Source: Crambe crambe
Taxonomy: Eukaryota > Porifera > Demospongiae > Poecilosclerida > Crambeidae
NCBI GenBank assembly: GCA_963924555.1
Contig: OZ004581.1
Span: 4,650,001 to 4,714,000, forward strand
Length of the DNA: 64,000 nt
Reading direction: 5' to 3'
In this document: one piece after another, positions 33,922 to 47,048 of the stretch
How positions within the stretch are numbered: the stretch's first letter is position 1
Layout: the number at the start of each line of letters is the position of its first letter
The notes under the pieces: model-generated
What the model saw: only the letters and a program-made list of their open reading frames with translations
What the model was told of the DNA's origin: nothing
Database searches by the model: none
Made by a program: the position numbers and the translations under genes

Positions 33922-35769
33922 CAAACTGCCTATGACGACAAGAGTAATAGTGATGAAGCTTTGTTTAGCAGTCGGAAGCGTAAGCTTGAGAGTGAAGACG
34001 ATGATGATCCAAAAGAAAATGATGATAGCATTGAGATTATAAAAAACGATGGACAGGTAACTGTAGATAAAGAAATCTTCAGGTGCATAATAATGATGTA
34101 TAATATAACATAGTGCTCTAAGAAGAAGAGGCCAAAACGGGATTTAGATGAGGCTCCACTCCCTGATCCTTTTCCTTTACCATTGCACTATCGTCATGAT
34201 ATAGATGAAGCACTTGCTTCCAGGAAAATATCTAAAAAGTAAACTCAATATTTCATCACTCAAGTAGCTTATGCCATGTTACGCATAAAGAAATTTCCTA
34301 CCAACGAAGACTACATATGTGTGGCAAGATCTATAATCATAGAGTATCCTTTTTTTAAACCATCAGTTGGAAAACCTTATGTAATTCATATTATACCAAC
34401 TACCGTAATCGTATAAATTTTCGGAGGTTTAAAATTTCGTGATTTCCGGAGCTCTTCCTATAATAAAAAATTTCCGCAGGTCTAACTTTCGTAGCAAGCA
34501 CATGGAAAATAAGTGACATGCATGATGGCTACCTTCTCGTGATTCGTGGCTACTACAGAGAAATCTAGATAGTCCCCCAAAAAAGAAGAAAAGCTGAGCT
34601 GGCGACGCCAGACTAAAATCTAGACTGCTACTGAAGGCGAGACGCTTCGTTGTAGAAGAGAGACAGGATCCTGGTAATGAAGCATGATACTTTCGTCTCA
34701 CGGACTATCTGCTCCAGGTTTTTTTCCAGCTGCTATCGATATCGCATCGCATGCGCATCGTCGTCATATATGACGTCATAGTATACTAAGACTTCGTTTA
34801 TTATTTTCGAGGATTCTGATCGACTACGAAAATAACGAAAATAAAACCCCATCGAAAATTTATACGATTACGGTAGCTAAATTCTCAACTTAACCTTTTT
34901 ATTTTACAGGATGCAATGAAACATCGCACAGGTTTAAAGAATTTCAACATGAAAAAAAGCCTAGAATTTCTCCTGCAGAAAAAAAGGGTATGTACAAGCT
35001 CTTAGGCATTCTGTTTTAGTACTCTTTTATGTTTGAATGAGCCCTTTGTAAAAAATACTGGTCGAAATCAATCCCTTTTCATTAGATAACTCTTCTAAAC
35101 AGCTGGTACAGAAGTCACCTGGTATCGTGAAATCTATCAGCCAACCACTTCCGCTACCTGGAGAAAAATATCACGGCATGCAAAAGCTCTTCAGGTGAGA
35201 TTATGCCTATGTATTAATATTATAATTAATACTGTCGTTTTTCATAGGTACAGTTCAAGAAATTTAACTCATGTTGTGAAGGACCTCATGATGCGCTCTT
35301 TTGCCATGAGGAGAGCTGAGATTTTAGAGAATTCAATGGACCTCAATGAAATTTTCACCAAATTTCCATTTCTCCAAGAAGCTGATGAGGTATAATTATG
35401 ATTACTTATTGAGCTGGAGAAATGATGTAGTTATTTTTTTTTTCTTGTTTGTTTATTTTGTTTCAAGTTAATGTTAGAAATGCAGAGGATAATGGGGGAA
35501 AATTCTATGTGGGCAACTGCTGGAAATCTGTAATTCCACACATCCTTGCTCATGTGGAAGTGGAATACTGCATAATTCTTGCCTATCTCACATTATGTTA
35601 GAAGCAAAGGATAATACTGAAGGTATGTCATGCAGTGCAGTTGAAACTGTTATTTTAAATGTTATTTCGTCTTTAGGAAATTTGATTCTTTCATTGTTGA
35701 TTTTGGCACTTCTAGTGCCTGATGTAAGATTAAGGCCAGATCCTAATAAAATAATCGTCTTTGTCAAGG
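33922..35769 (+). pseudogene. SAMD3-like, mobile-element-associated protein gene, disrupted
   Basis: Six or more exon-like blocks lie on the plus strand. 33922-34056 is acidic with an RKRK stretch. 34135-34379 reads PDPFPLPLHY, then QVAYAMLRIKKFPT, then IIIEYPFFKP. 34912-34988 follows, then 35103-35194, 35249-35391 (DLMMRSFAMRRAEI and EIFTKFPFL) and 35464-35770. The order FPLP...YPT...YPFL...LM..SF..RR is that of the proteins often labelled SAMD3-like in sponges and fish, recalled from memory. An in-frame TAA (about 34240) interrupts the second block, and the third block needs a frame change (FKEF reading). GT/AG signals flank most blocks. It lies only in the right inverted-repeat arm. The function of the family is unknown to me. 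Confidence 0.55.
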
Positions 35770-37256
35770 TATGTTAATAACATATTATGCCGAGCATTAC
35801 CCAGTATCCCTAAAACAACTTTGTATTGGGCTTTATGTATGACACTTGGTGGCCATAACCTTCAGTCTGATATGTTGGACTTAGTCGATGTATAACCTTC
35901 AGTTTGAAATGTTGAGACTTGGTGTGTAACCTCAGTTTGAAATGTTCAGTGTGTGACCTTCAGTTAGAAATGTTGAGACTTAGTCGGTGTGTAACCTTCA
36001 GTCTATGTTGGGTTTAGTCAGTGTATAACTTTCAGTCTGATTTGTTGGACATACCTTAAGGTAGGTATTATTGGTGACTTGTTAATTTAGTGAATTTAGT
36101 GAGTAGATCTTTATTTATGAATTAAAAATAGCTATTACACAAAGCTCAAAATAGCTAAAACTAATACCAGTCAAATAGTGTATCCCCTTAAAATGCTAAA
36201 ATTAGTAGCTGCCAATAATACCCATCTTGAGGTAGTCAGTGTACTACCTTCAGTCTGAGATGTTGGCATAATGTTGAAGGTGTCAGTCTGATACACAGTG
36301 GACCCTCACTAATAGCCAGGGACCACCAGATTAGTTAAAGTTTCAAGATAACTGAATGGGTGCTTTCCATCTATCTAATGCACCTCAAAATGGCCGTGAA
36401 TAATTTTGGTGTTCGTGTGGGGGAGGATTCAGATTACAATTAGCTAGGGTCCACTGGGCTGAGTCATTGTTGTTGCAAAGTTTATCAAGGGGAAGGGCTG
36501 ATTTAGTTTTTCTTAGATGGTATCATGATAATAATAAGGAGAACTGTGTTTTAAAGTGAATATTTGTACATAGGAATGTTCAAATTTGACATCGATTGTT
36601 GAAAATGGAAAGAATCTTGTTGGAGATGTGAAATCACATTCTCAGGTCTTCCTGGTTATAGATAAAAATATATAGTAACTGAAATTAACAATATAGACAA
36701 CATACCTTTTTTCGTTTAATGTCAGCTTTTTTTGTCTTCGACATTCAGTACCCTATAGGTTGTTCAAATTTTTATACTCTTATGGAAATTTATACCCTAG
36801 ATTATCCTATTGAAAAAGCCACTATTACTGTGAAACATTTCATGACTGCTATTAACTGTTTCATCTTTATTCTTTGTGTATGTGTTATTTTATTCTTTGT
36901 GTCATTGTTTGTCATTAAAAATAAAAATAAAAATTCCCTACAATGACGGCATGGAATCACACTAATAAAAGTGTGTAGTGAACACCAGAAAACACCTATT
37001 AGAGAGTGCCTATCATACTGTATAAAGTGTGTGACACACACTATGTGAGGTGTGCTAGCACACTGGATACACACCAAAACTAGAGTAAGCATTGTGACGG
37101 CATGAGAGGTGTGCATTACACGCTTAATTTTTTACAGTAATATAAATATTAAAGATGTTATCATGTAACGAGATGGTGAAGGAGGATCGAAGAAAGAAAG
37201 AAAAACATGTCTAGGATGAGAGAGAACCATCGTGTGTGATATAAATATTGACTTTT

Positions 37257-37288
<32 letters not shown>

Positions 37289-38434
37289 TTTGGAAATTAG
37301 GTTTGATGATTTTCCATTATACTTTACAGTCGAATGACCAGCAGTCCAAACCAGTACATTTATTGCAGATCCCGGAAGTTGCCCGCGCACCTTGATATAT
37401 ATATAGTAATGACCTGAGAGTCAGCAAGCTCACTGTGCTTGCTAGCTTAATTATAATGATATTTAGACCTTGGAAATAGATGCATATACATGTGATAGTT
37501 GATGAAGCACTGTCTACATCAAGTGCACAACTGGACTATGATCTGAGGCCAGACCAAAAAAAAAAAAAAAAAATGGTAAAGGATTTATTTATCTGCCTTC
37601 CTACTGGCAGCGACAAGTATCTGTTATAGTTTGCTAATCTCGCAGGCCAGAAAAATTCTTCCTTTTTCTTGGGGGCTGGGAGAAAAAGGAGTCTGTATGG
37701 CCAAGCTGCATTGGACCACGGGTAATACAGTACCTCCAGTGGATATGAAGCACCCATGTACTTTTTGCTCTGGACAATGTTCTAACTGCAACTGTGCAGC
37801 GCGGTTCAGTCCGTTTAGTATGTGAATGTTACTTAGTTTATAGCTTAATACTACACCAGTATTATTTAGTTACATGGAATGAATAATGTAGCAACCTAGC
37901 TATTTGTATAAAAGCTATAGTTATAATTGATACTGAACTGCTACAGAATGATAGAAAAATCATATAAATCTATCCAGGCAAAAAAATTTCTGCCCACTTT
38001 TTCTTGAGCTCGTACTTCAGAGCCTGTCTATAGAAACAGAGCTCTCACATAGCTCTGGAAAGTCACTCGGCCACCAAACTTATACCACTGTGAAGGAGAA
38101 GAGCAACTTAGTCCTGCAGTAAACAGCACTGACTCATAAGCGCGCTAGCTTATCTAATTTTTTGTGGTAGCTTTCTATATGCCTGCCACTTACATGACTA
38201 AACAGATAAACACAAACGTATCAGCTCTAAACTACAGGTTGCTTCTTGCTCACTCTAAAATTTAAAAAGTCATAAGAATACTTGCACTTTGCCGTAGTAC
38301 TATGTGTAATAAATTCTGAGAATTTGTAAATCTAGGATATATCCCAACATTCTTAATTTATGGTGAGTGACTATAGGAGATCTATACTCCGCTATATGCT
38401 CTGGCTATGTAATATCATGTATGCAGTGCTGAGC

Positions 38435-41220
38435 AATAAAATATCCTATAAGAGATATATCAAGTAGCTACGTCTAATGGATATTATCGCGCAAAAATTC
38501 AAAACAGAGTTATTGGTATCGTTCTAAAGCTCTTAAACTGGCGATGTACAATACATCACTTTGTTCCTGATTTGAATTTTACATCTCGTGTACATTTTAT
38601 ATGTAGCTTGTAAACTTTACAAGCGTTTAACAGCTTTTAATGTTTTGCACGATAAGATCCCTTTTCTCAAGTACTACTATAGCTAGCTGCGACAATAATA
38701 TATCCTGGCGGCGACGAAGTATCCTAGGAGATTAGGTCACTTTCGACAGAATTCTTATACGATGCGCTACAGTAGCAACGCTGCAAAAAAAGCGATATTT
38801 ATACTTCTAACCTGGTTGCGAGTGTTATCGAGCCTTGAAGTCATAACAGTGCACGTCTCGCCACGCGAGACTACCTCTATGACAAAAGGCTGTAAATGCC
38901 GCGTTATGCCTACCCGGTCACATATGCGCATGTCAATAGAATTGACTTCGAAGTCATCCATTTACTATTCCTGGCAACACACATCTAATATATTCTTTAA
39001 ACTCTTCTTAAGTTATCACGAATCTCAATTTGCATCAAAAGTGTGTGGCTCGCTCGCTTCACTCGCTCGCCTAATAAGTCAAGCGCCTACAATCACTCAA
39101 GCGCGCGCCTCTATGACTGTAGAAACAATTGCATGTACATCATTTATGTGCAAGGCGCAACTATTGCACGACACGTACGTAATAGCGTACATACGCCTCA
39201 GCTCGCTCGAGTGCGCTCTTTCACGTTCGCAAATCTCTCGCAATAATCAAAAATTTTTAACCTGGACATTATAAAAACTTGTTTAAATTCCATTTTCTAT
39301 AGTTAGATCTCAAGCTTACAGTCCAGCTATTGTGCGTACTAGTCAATGGATTTTTATTTCATTCTTGATCAATTATTTCCACATGCACACTCAAACGTAC
39401 ATGAATCGCTCGCTATATTTTTTAACAGCCTGTATATGTGCCACCATTACAAACTGTACCTTCCAGATCAGAATTTTAAAAAGGTGATGTACTATTCTAA
39501 ATTATGAATTACTCTTTCAACTTAAACACAGATTTCAGATTGTAAAATTTAATACATTATCTCTATAACAGTGCCACAATTTTTTTATATGGTATAAACT
39601 TAATTTTTTTATATGTTGTACTTACCACCTTTCCGTACACCATGAGATAGAACAAATGTAATCTCTCAAGATTTGATTCCAACTCGTTTTTCTCTAATTT
39701 TGATAGTTTAATTTCTAGTGCGCAATCGTGAGTAGGCAATCACACAAAATTAATTTTTTCCATTTAAATTGATTGTGAGCGAACATCTAGTTTACTATAC
39801 ATTCTAAGCGATACCGAGAAAAAAAAACACTCGGCCTTTGGTTCCCCTATTTAAAATTGATAGATAATTTTCAAGTTCGCAATTGAACATAAGAGAATGG
39901 CTCGTGATTGAAATTTTAAAATTCTTAAAAAGGATACAAAGTTTATATATGACCATGGTAAAGGAAATCCGGAACAAAACGGCAGAACAGTTTTCTATGT
40001 GGAGCAGTTTTAGTGAGTCGTCTTATTATTCAGCCAAATAAATCTCTTTCCAAAACTATGATCCTTGAACAAAATTCTAACCAAGTGTTGAACTTTGACT
40101 AATATAGACTAAAGGGTTAAACTAATGCGCTAAAGTTAGATATTCAGCAATAAAAATGTGGTTTACTGAAAATTCCATAGCTAAAAATCACGTGACTTCA
40201 AGATAAGAGTTGTCTATGCAATACGAGATAACGTGTTAAAGTTTACGGTCTGAAAACTGAAGAATTCATTATTTAGAATAGTTCATCACCTTTTTGAAAT
40301 TCTGATCTGGAAGGGCTATATAGTGCTAGGCTTTTATAATAATATAGCGAGCGATTCATGTACGTGTGAGTGTGCATGTGGAAATAATTGATCGAGAATG
40401 AATCCATTGACTAGTGCTTACATTAGCGGGAGTGTAAGCTTGACAATTAACTACGGAAAATAGAATTTAAACAAGTTCTTATAATATCCAGCTTAAAATT
40501 TTTAATTATCGTGAGAGATTTGCGAACGTTCAAGAGCGCACTTAAAAATCATTGCAGCGAGAGAGCTGAGGCGTATGTACGCTACGTGTCATACAATAAT
40601 TGCGCCTTGCACGTGGATGATGTGCATGAAATTGTTTCTACAGCCTTTTTCTAAGTGATTATAGGCGCTTGGCTTATTAATAAACGCGAGCGAGCCACAC
40701 ACTTGTGATGCAAAATGAGATTTGCGATAAATTAAGCAGAGTTTAAAGAATATGTTAGATGCCAGGAATAAATGGATGACTTCGAGGTCAATTCTATTGA
40801 CTTGCGCTTACTCTATATGTGACCGGGTAGGCATAACGCGGCATTTACAGCCTTTTGTCATGGAGGTAGTCTCGTGTGACCAGACGTACTATTCACGCAC
40901 TGTTGTGACTCCAAAGCTCGGCAACACTCGTAACCAGGTTAGAAGTATAAATATCGCTTTCAAATGGATGTTTGCAGCATTGCCTGCAGGAAATTCTGTC
41001 GAGAGCGTACAATACTTTCTCGCCCCCAGGATATATAGTCGCAGCTAGCTATATTAGAGATTAGACGTAGCTACTTGAAACATCTCTTATAGGATATTTG
41101 TTGCATAATTATATTGGATATTACATAACCAGAGCATATAGCGGAGTATATATAGATCTCCTATAGTCAATCACCATAAATTTAGTAAAGTTATAATTAA
41201 GTAAAATCTCCTAGTGCATT
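38435..41220. repeat. Second inverted repeat (arms ~38340-39545 and ~40245-41220)
   Basis: Mirrored landmarks: GCATATAGCGGAG at 38385 and 41130, GACTTCGAAGTCATCCATTT (38944) with 40775-40795, TGTGTGGCTCGCTCG with CGAGCGAGCCACACA, CACATGCACACTCAAACGTA (39380) with 40360-40385, and AAAAAGGTGATG (39478) with CATCACCTTTTT (40285). The spacer at about 39560-40240 is unrelated AT-rich DNA. The arms contain a block (GATGCGCTACAGTAGCAACG) shared with the 59-64 kb repeats. No gene was recognised; long frames such as 38762-39274 only follow the repeat. Confidence 0.8.
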
Positions 41221-41536
41221 TGTTGCTCTCCTATATTCTTCACATGCAATAGAGTGACAAAAATCTCATACTTTGTTTCTCTCCAATAACTATATGTTCT
41301 TCACGTCTCCAACTCCCAAAGCCACTATATATTTCAACTAGCTGATTAGATTATGGACCAATCTTTATTCTGTTGTTGTTTTATTGTTTATTTGTTGTGG
41401 CAATTTTAAAAAAATCCTCTCCTGATTGTTACGCCAGTCTTGGTGGATCATCAGCCTTGTCTAATTGCCCCAACTTCTTTTTTGTTGTAACTTATCTCAT
41501 TTCTTAAAACGTCATCTTGTGTTGTAAATCATAATA

Positions 41537-41542
41537 ATAGTA

Positions 41543-41599
<57 letters not shown>

Positions 41600-41620
41600 G
41601 TAATAATAATAATAGAGCGA
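41537..41620. repeat. (AAT)n microsatellite
   Basis: About 80 bases of AAT/ATA units with one or two interruptions. Confidence 0.95.
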
Positions 41621-41939
41621 CAAAATCTCAATCTCCTAGGATTGTTGCTCTATTCCTAACTAGCTATTACCTACTATACATGTAGCTAGTAATAAAAATA
41701 CTTTCTACAGTACCTAAAAGACATGTTGCTCTGAATAGCTAACAAGCTTAAGATTTTGATGCATCTATGAACATCACAGAAATGTAACCAATAATTAGTG
41801 AAAATTATCCTAGAATAAAATAGAAGAGATTCATCACTAAGACAGAAACAACCTAGGAGATTTTTTATTACCAGGGCAATTTATTAGTGAGCGATTGTCT
41901 TTGTATAATCAGATACAGCTATACCACCTCCAATAGCTA

Positions 41940-42860
41940 CTTTATATGCAGCGATAATATATCCTGGCGGCGACGAAATATATTAGGAGATTAGGTCGCT
42001 CGCGACAGAATTTCCTAGGATATTTTGTCGCCGCGACAGAAGCTCCCAGCGACAAATACCGGTAAACTGTGACACCCGGACTATGCATTATATTAGCTCC
42101 TGCAAGGGAGCGAGCGCAGCAAGCGTTAGGAGTATGCGACATACTGGCAACCAAAGAGTATTCTGGCCTGCGAGATTAGCAAACTATAACAGATACTTGT
42201 CACTAGGAAGGCAGATAAATACATCCTTTACCGTTAGTTTTTTTTTTGTTTTTGTTTTTTTTTTTTTGTTGTTTTTTTGGTTCGGCCTTAGATCATAGCC
42301 CAGTTGTGTACTTGCTGTAGACAGCGCTTCATCAACTATCACATCTATTTCCAAGGTCAAAATATCATTATAATTCAGCTAGCGAGCGCAGCGAGCTTGC
42401 TGACTCTCACGGGCAACTTCCTGGATCTGCAATAAATTTACTGTTTTAGACCACTGGCCATACTAGTGAAGAGAAAGTACAGAGAAGAGAGCAACACTGG
42501 CCAGCTGTGGGAAGCTTGCCATGTTGTGAAATTTCTATTTGTAATAATATTCATAGTTTTTTGTAATAGTTACTTTGTGATGTAATGTTTTATTAGCGGG
42601 TACTAATATTAACGATTATTAACAAATCGCTAAAATTCGTACCCGTTTTTAATAGTCACCTTAAGGTAGGGAGTGGATTTATTTAGCTAATAGTTAGCTA
42701 CCCGTTCAGCTAAAACCCACCTATAGAGCATCCTCCAGTGTTGATAGGGTTGTACCTCAGGCCGAGGACGGAGTTAATGTGTCCTTAGCTTAGGAGTGTG
42801 TCCTAGTCGCGTTTCTGATATGTATAATACCTGACATTGGGGACTGTAAGTTGCATGTAG
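41940..42860. repeat. Mosaic of fragments of neighbouring repeats
   Basis: 41945-42080 matches the GTCGC-rich block of 58920-63500 in reverse. 42160-42470 is a reverse copy of about 37300-37655. 42660-42850 matches 27370-27610 (CTCAGGCCGAGGACGGAG). No gene. Confidence 0.7.
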
Positions 42861-43456
42861 CTAGCTAGAATTATTTGGGAAACACTCTAGCTAATTCTTT
42901 TGAAGATGATGTGGACTGCTGCATAGAGAAGGCATCAGTAGACTGCTAAGCTTAATAATGTGTCTTCTTAATATCCTGCAGTGCTGATAGTTCTGAAAGG
43001 GGAGCTTATTCCCCTTGTTCCTCCACCTAAGTTGTACACGTAGTATATGAAGAGTATGAGAACATAGTATCCCATATAGCTATCCACATACAGGAAAGTG
43101 ATATTGGTACACTTTAGGAGTCTTTTTGTTAACTTTGAATGAATGAAATGGGGTGTGAAACAAATAGTATCCAGTAATTCTATTGCTAAGAAATAACAGT
43201 GACTTTCATCAACAAATATATCTTCAATCACCCCAAAACTAGGGACTAAATCTGTGTCCACCACAACCGCACTTCCATGGGAGTACAAATCCCCAGCAAT
43301 ATCAATAATGAGACATGATAATATTAATGCCTTTACCACTATAATAGTTATAGTTTACCTAGTTCTTTTGTATAATTCAGAAATGTATTGCTCTTTAAAT
43401 GGAAGTGTTGAAACCAGTATTATAGATGATAATTATTAAATTGATTTTCACTGTTA

Positions 43457-44597
<1,141 letters not shown>

Positions 44598-44843
44598 TAG
44601 TATTCCAGGCTCCTAAACGTGACTACTCTCTTGAGCACTTACTGTGCCTTGTCTGAAAAATTGCTCCCACACGTTGCACAGCTTCTGCTAATAAATAAAA
44701 CACACTATGTATGTCATATTATTATGGTCTTGTCACAGTGCAGTGGCTGAATGATTCACTTATCATAAATGAACAAGTAGTTTTTGACTAATTATATGTT
44801 TGCATGTCATATCATATTTTCGCATGTCATATCATATCTTCAG

Positions 44844-46680
44844 ACCTTTTACTGAAGACGTCTTTAAGTGGATGCCAGTGGATGTCTATATTGGAGGCAA
44901 TGAACACCAGTAAGTAATTAAAAAATATATTGTAGAATAGACAGGCTTCAAATGCAGCCTTTGCAAGCTAGACAAGGGGTATAATGATGACACCCTAATA
45001 TCTCTATTAATTTCAGTTCAATTCACCTTGAATATATCATTGCAGTTTGGCAATATTTCTAATTCATGAGAACGATATTTGTTAATTTAATTTCCAATGT
45101 GTAGCTTGCTTTTAATTAGTTTTAACACTAGATTAACACAATTGTATAGTAACATGCATCCGAAATAAAAAATTATAAGTTTCAGAGATATAACCCAAAA
45201 CAGAAATTTATCTATCTACGTAATTGGATATAAATTAATGTCACTGGAATAATATGATCCTTGTGCATTGTAGTTCCTCATTGTGTTTCTCTGCATCAGT
45301 GAATGGCAGCATTTCATAAATTTAACAATAGTTTCAACTTTTGCAGCAATTCTCCACCTCTTGTATGCCCGCTTCATCACACGTTTTCTCTATAATATAT
45401 TGGTAAACTCAAGACAAGAGAACCATTCCAGAAATCATTGACTCAAGTATGTAGCTACCGTGTTAGAGTAAGCATGAACAGTCAAAGTTACTTGAGTGTT
45501 ACGTGTCAGGGAATGGTGGAAGAGAAGACCTACAGGGAGAAAATCAGCGGTCGTTACCTCACAAAGGAGGAGCAGGCTAATCTTAGTGGAACGTGTGAAG
45601 ACATAAAGGAGAGCTGGGAAAAGATGTCCAAGTCTAAGCACAAAGGAGTGGACCCCCACGATGTGATAGAGAAACTGTCAGATTGTCTATGCTCTTTAAG
45701 GTATGTACCACCTAAACTGAGTGTTAAAACTGCTTCTCTAAACACTTCATATTAATTTTGTGTGTTTTAGGCTCTTCCCAACATCAGTGGGATATCCATG
45801 CCATCAAGGGGGTACACAAATGGCTCAATAGGATTAGGACTCTGTGCCATGATCACATTAGTGCTTGTCAGTCATCTTCAGCTCATGAGTGCATAAGAAA
45901 CGATTAGTCTCTCTTCAACACAGTACTATCAAGCAGGTATTAAACTGTATAACTTCTTTACTTTCCCAGTAGTGGACTCATTATTTATAACAATAACAAG
46001 ATAAAATGATATGGAGGGATGATGCTTAAGCATCCCTACATCAAGCTCCTATAGGATATAGAGACCCTTGTTTGTGAGTATCCTTCCTTCAGAAATACTT
46101 TTGTTCATTGTTCATCATCCACCTGCTTTGGGTGAGTAAAATCTGCTGGGATATCGATGGAATGGAATTTACCTGACTATTTTTTTTCCAGCCTTGAGAC
46201 CCTGCAGAATGATAAAACAAAGCAAGCAAATAATTGGGAGTATGAAAAACTCATACCATATAGCGTTTTACTTTTGAGGAGCAACTTTCTAAGCTATCTC
46301 TATGCTACCCTCAGTACCTTGTTGCTGTTCCCTAGGCTTTAGTTGGCGCTTCATAGCATGAACTAGCTTACTCTAGTTGGAAACCCCGTCCTTTCCACGG
46401 CATGTTCCAGTATATTCCTACTTGGTATGCAGTTCCACTTGAAAAAGTTTTTTTTTTTTTATTTATTTTTTCTATGAAGTTCTGCATAGCTTGTGAATAT
46501 TCTCATTGGGCATTTAGTGCTAAACTTGCCTTCAGCTTTGCAGGTCAACTGATTACCAAATCATTTTTTTTCAGCTGATATTTGCCCCCCTGGCTCTTAT
46601 CATCGCCTCAAGATGTGTCTGCTTTTGAGTCTGGTCAGTTTGATAGTAAAAGAAGACAGCAGAAAAAAACATGGTATGTG
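44844..46680 (+). pseudogene. LARS2: Mitochondrial-type leucyl-tRNA synthetase, C-terminal half, frameshifted
   Basis: 44844-44909 encodes FKWMPVDVYIGGNEH. 45347-45446 encodes ILHLLYARFITRFLYN, then (shifted) EPFQKSLTQ. 45510-45700 encodes GMVEEKTYRE and ESWEKMSKSKHKGVDPHDVIE, then (shifted) ETVRLSMLFK. 45771 onward encodes QHQWDIHAIKGVHKWLNRIR. About 46570-46640 preserves APLA and SAFESGQFD. The order WMPVD-YIGG-EHA, LLYARF, QGMV, KMSKS-K-GVDP and TVRL is diagnostic of bacterial/mitochondrial-type LeuRS, which charges tRNA-Leu. The KMSKS loop itself is intact. At least four one-base frame breaks and the missing HIGH half mark a decayed copy with introns retained, so it is not a retrocopy. 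Confidence 0.75.
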
Positions 46681-47048
46681 GATTGGAAGCAGATGTAGTA
46701 AAGTTCAGTTGGCAAACTGATTATTCTACTTGTATCAATCATCTGACATACATGACTTCTACTTTGATGTTTTTTATTTGCAGTGTTGCTTATGGATCAG
46801 ATACAGTTACTATCCATCAGTTGTTTAAAGTTGCCAGTGCTTTGGATCCTAATCCAGTTCACCATACTTCACTAAATGATCTTGTTGCCTCCTTAAGAAG
46901 GACTAATATGGGCACATTCATTGATGGTATGACTAGGGGCAGTAAAATATGTTTGCTAGCTGAACGTGTAATACAAGTTTTCTTGATAGAATATTTATGA
47001 CTGATTTTACAGTATTATGATTGTTCTGGGGATAGATTATAGCTACAG

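Larger units (their letters stand above)
21995..38430. repeat. ~16-kb inverted-repeat structure (left arm ~21995-27610, right arm ~30880-38430)
   Basis: Reverse-complement matches run in order through both arms. Pairs (left with right): 22020 with 38400, 22233-22273 with 38235-38275, 22560-22640 with 37780-37860, 22860-23260 with 36940-37340, 23260-24130 with 36065-36930, 24785-25060 with 35770-36055, the satellite arrays 25070-27280 with 31200-31930, and 27290-27610 with 30880-31200. The right arm has an extra 3.8 kb (31930-35768) and the left arm an extra 645 bp (24134-24778). The central spacer (27611-30880) holds a TIR element and two copies of element X. This may be a giant foldback transposon, a palindromic rearrangement or an assembly artefact. 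Confidence 0.75.

Noticed and set aside
38762-39274. 170-codon frame on the plus strand
   Set aside because: It lies wholly in an inverted-repeat arm rich in CGCTCG motifs, is not preserved in the mirrored copy and has no recognisable protein family.
46671-47000. 109-codon frame between the LARS2 and MCMDC2 remnants
   Set aside because: Part of it (from about 46790) looks protein-like after a plausible acceptor, but I could not match it to either neighbour or to another family, so it was not called.
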